Source: DRLZ01 sp036478815 (GTDB lineage Bacteria > Pseudomonadota > Gammaproteobacteria > Methylococcales > DRLZ01). Taken from it: DNA of 15,431 nt. Every line of letters begins with the position of its first letter. The first letter of the stretch is position 1. The notes below the pieces were generated by a model, which was not told the DNA's origin, ran no database searches, and saw only the letters and a list, made by a program, of their open reading frames with translations. Below are positions 14,041 through 15,431 of the stretch, piece after piece. Position numbers and translations under genes: made by a program. Location of the stretch: assembly GCA_036478815.1 (NCBI GenBank), contig JAZGEP010000075.1:1-15431 (forward strand), read 5' to 3'.

Positions 14041-14871
14041 TTATTTGCCATGTAACGCTTGGGTGATGGCACGAATATCAGCCATCACCCAAGTCGGTTG
14101 ATAATCCAGTTCTTCTATATCTGCTTCAGTTGACACTCCAGATAACACCATAATACTGCGGATTCCAGTGCGGACAGCACCTAAAATATCAGTCCCCAGT
14201 CGGTCACCGATCGCTACCGTCTCTACCGGATCAACATCGAGCAATGCCAATGCTTGTTGATACATAATCGGTTCTGGCTTGCCGATAATCGTTGGCGCAA
14301 CTCCAGTCGCTACTTCCAATGCCGCCAAAATCGCACCATTTCCATGCGTAAGACCCCGCTCTGTGGGTAATGTGGTGTCTGCATTGGTGCCAATAAACTG
14401 TGCACCTGCTCGAATATTTAGTGTTGCTGTCGCTAATTTATTCCAATTCAGTGTTTCATCTTTGCCACAAACCACAAAGTGCGCAGCTGCGCTGGAGCTA
14501 TTATTATCAGCGTTAAGTGAATAGTGTTCTGTCAAAGTAAACCCTTGATCAATCAGTGGTTGTCGCGCACCTCGTTCACCAACTACAAAAACGCGCGTTG
14601 ACGCTGGAATAACTTGTTCCGCCAAATAAAGTGCTGTTGCCATACCAGAGGTCAAAATATCACTTGCTTCTATGGAAACACCCATACTCGCAAGCTTGGT
14701 CACATATTGCTGCGGTGTCAAACTAGCGTTATTCGTTGCCAGAATAAAACGAATATTTTTCCTCCTAAGAGTCTGAAAAAATTCAATCAACCCCGGTAAA
14801 GCTTGTTCCCCATGCCACAACACACCATCCATATCGATGATAAATGCACGAATATCAGTGATAGATTTCAT
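14041..14871 (-). CDS. HAD-IIA family phosphatase (NagD / phosphoglycolate-phosphatase-like)
   Basis: This is a 276-residue phosphatase of the HAD superfamily with a type IIA cap. Motif I is IIDMDGVLWHG, with nucleophile D13 and acid/base D15. Motif II is ILATNNAS. Motif III Lys is in IGKPEPIM (K198). Motif IV is VAIGDRLGTDILGA (D223, D228). Members hydrolyse small phosphates such as phosphoglycolate, glycerol phosphate, UMP or p-nitrophenyl phosphate; the cap sequence does not let me choose. The ATG has AAGAGAAG six bases upstream. Neighbouring dhaK, dhaL and the probable hps suggest a role in C3 or sugar-phosphate housekeeping, as inference. Element B lies just after the stop. Confidence 0.93.
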   Translation of the reverse strand: MKSITDIRAFIIDMDGVLWHGEQALPGLIEFFQTLRRKNIRFILATNNASLTPQQYVTKLASMGVSIEASDILTSGMATALYLAEQVIPASTRVFVVGERGARQPLIDQGFTLTEHYSLNADNNSSSAAAHFVVCGKDETLNWNKLATATLNIRAGAQFIGTNADTTLPTERGLTHGNGAILAALEVATGVAPTIIGKPEPIMYQQALALLDVDPVETVAIGDRLGTDILGAVRTGIRSIMVLSGVSTEADIEELDYQPTWVMADIRAITQALHGK

Positions 14872-15403
14872 AAAACTTCTCTTGTAAGTGATTATTTAAA
14901 CTTTGGACGGATTAAATTTGGAAACAGTGGCTCACTTTTTTGACCATTTTGCATTGCCTCAATAATTTTAAACAGGAAACTGTCTTTTCGTTCAGAACAC
15001 ACTTTATGATTAAATTATATGCTAAGAATTTAAATTATAATGTTACGTGAACTCACTGGTTTTCAATTGTTTTTTATCTTTATAAATTACTTTTTACTGA
15101 TTTCCAGTTATCAGCCTGACACAAAATAAGTCACAGTGTCCAGTGTCAACTTATGATTGTTTGCAAGATTATCTTAAAGCACATTGCATTCAACATAACT
15201 TATTGATTTATTGGTTTATTAATACAATAGCTGTCTATGATTTTAGACTTTTCAGACAAGCAATGCTGCGACTATTACACTCTAGGAGCTGTACCGACAA
15301 GAATATTGACATCCGTCCCTGTTCTGATTTAAAGTTCACAGAGTTTACAAACATCATGTAACAAAAACTATAACTTTCGATTCACAAATCAGGAGCACGT
15401 ATC
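14872..15403. other. AT-rich divergent control region between the HAD and hps genes
   Basis: A 532-base non-coding stretch, clearly AT-rich. Near 15117-15154 it carries a tandem heptamer CAGTGTC-CAGTGTC (15134-15147). Around this are the inverted pairs TGACAC (15117-15122)/GTGTCA (15143-15148) and ATAAGT (15126-15131)/ACTTAT (15149-15154), a possible regulator site. A 72-codon frame at 15143-15361 overlaps this site and the promoter, and I regard it as chance. No RNA gene is recognised. Confidence 0.5.
15306..15333 (+). promoter_or_regulatory. Probable sigma-70 promoter of the hps-like gene
   Basis: A perfect -35 TTGACA (15306-15311), a 16-base spacer and -10 TTTAAA (15328-15333, four of six). 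The start point would be near 15340, giving a 5' leader of about 60 bases ending in AGGAG before ATG 15404. It is the best promoter match in the window, as expected for a strongly expressed pathway gene. Confidence 0.5.
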
Positions 15404-15431
15404 ATGGCTAAAGCATTAATTCAAATGGCAT
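15404..15431 (+). CDS. hps: Probable 3-hexulose-6-phosphate synthase, N-terminal fragment
   Basis: Only nine codons are visible (MAKALIQMA), cut by the window end. AGGAG lies eight bases before the ATG, an excellent ribosome binding site. From memory, hexulose-phosphate synthases of RuMP methylotrophs begin M-A-x-x-L-I-Q-M-A-L-D-S-L, which this matches as far as it goes. The enzyme condenses formaldehyde with ribulose 5-phosphate. Nine residues cannot prove the identity, so this remains a tentative call supported by the strong promoter and the C3-metabolism neighbours. Confidence 0.55.

Noticed and set aside
13895..14101. Frame beginning MFLTEPSQ across element B
   Set aside because: Same cause: reading through the repeat core and into the 3' end of the HAD gene in another frame.
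15143..15361. 72-codon frame before the hps-like gene
   Set aside because: It overlaps the best promoter and a compound repeat, has no ribosome binding site and no protein-like pattern.

Overview
The window reads as chromosomal DNA of a gammaproteobacterium with a moderate GC content (low-to-mid 40s % by eye, not counted). Lol lipoprotein export, ComEC, a DedA-family protein, glycine-zipper lipoprotein, autotransporter and M48/YbjQ genes fit that class. The last nine codons (MAKALIQMA) match the start of 3-hexulose-6-phosphate synthase as I remember it. Dihydroxyacetone kinase subunits and a HAD phosphatase lie just before them. Together these suggest a RuMP-pathway methylotroph, such as a Methylophaga-like or methanotrophic lineage. 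This assignment is an inference.

Layout: 1-1275 holds the 3' end of a LolC/E/F-type permease overlapping lolD. A two-unit REP/BIME-like repeat follows at 1372-1456, then a DedA-family membrane gene on the minus strand. From 2215 to 8187 all genes are on the plus strand: comEC, a small glycine-zipper lipoprotein, a membrane-anchored GH26-type glycoside hydrolase, and a short-passenger autotransporter. From 10082 back to 8405 there is a minus-strand cluster of two YbjQ/UPF0145-like proteins and an M48 metalloprotease. Divergent from it is a DUF3524 glycosyltransferase resembling the tRNA-queuosine mannosyltransferase GTDC1/QTMAN.

The region 11593-15431 looks metabolic: dhaL (+), dhaK (-, convergent with dhaL), a HAD-IIA phosphatase (-), and the start of a probable hps gene (+) behind a TTGACA promoter. 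DhaK and DhaL together phosphorylate dihydroxyacetone. No DhaM is present in the window, so the phosphoryl donor cannot be decided here.

The most unusual content is non-coding. Three nested palindromes (12213-12373, 13692-13849, 13849-14015) share a related core of about 95-105 bp. In each, the core is flanked by a near-perfect 27-31 bp inverted repeat whose sequence differs completely between copies. In one copy the outer arm is the 3' end of dhaL itself, and its mirror image lies on the other side of the core. This looks like an undescribed or poorly described palindromic repeat family that either duplicates its flank in inverted orientation or maintains long stems by compensatory change.
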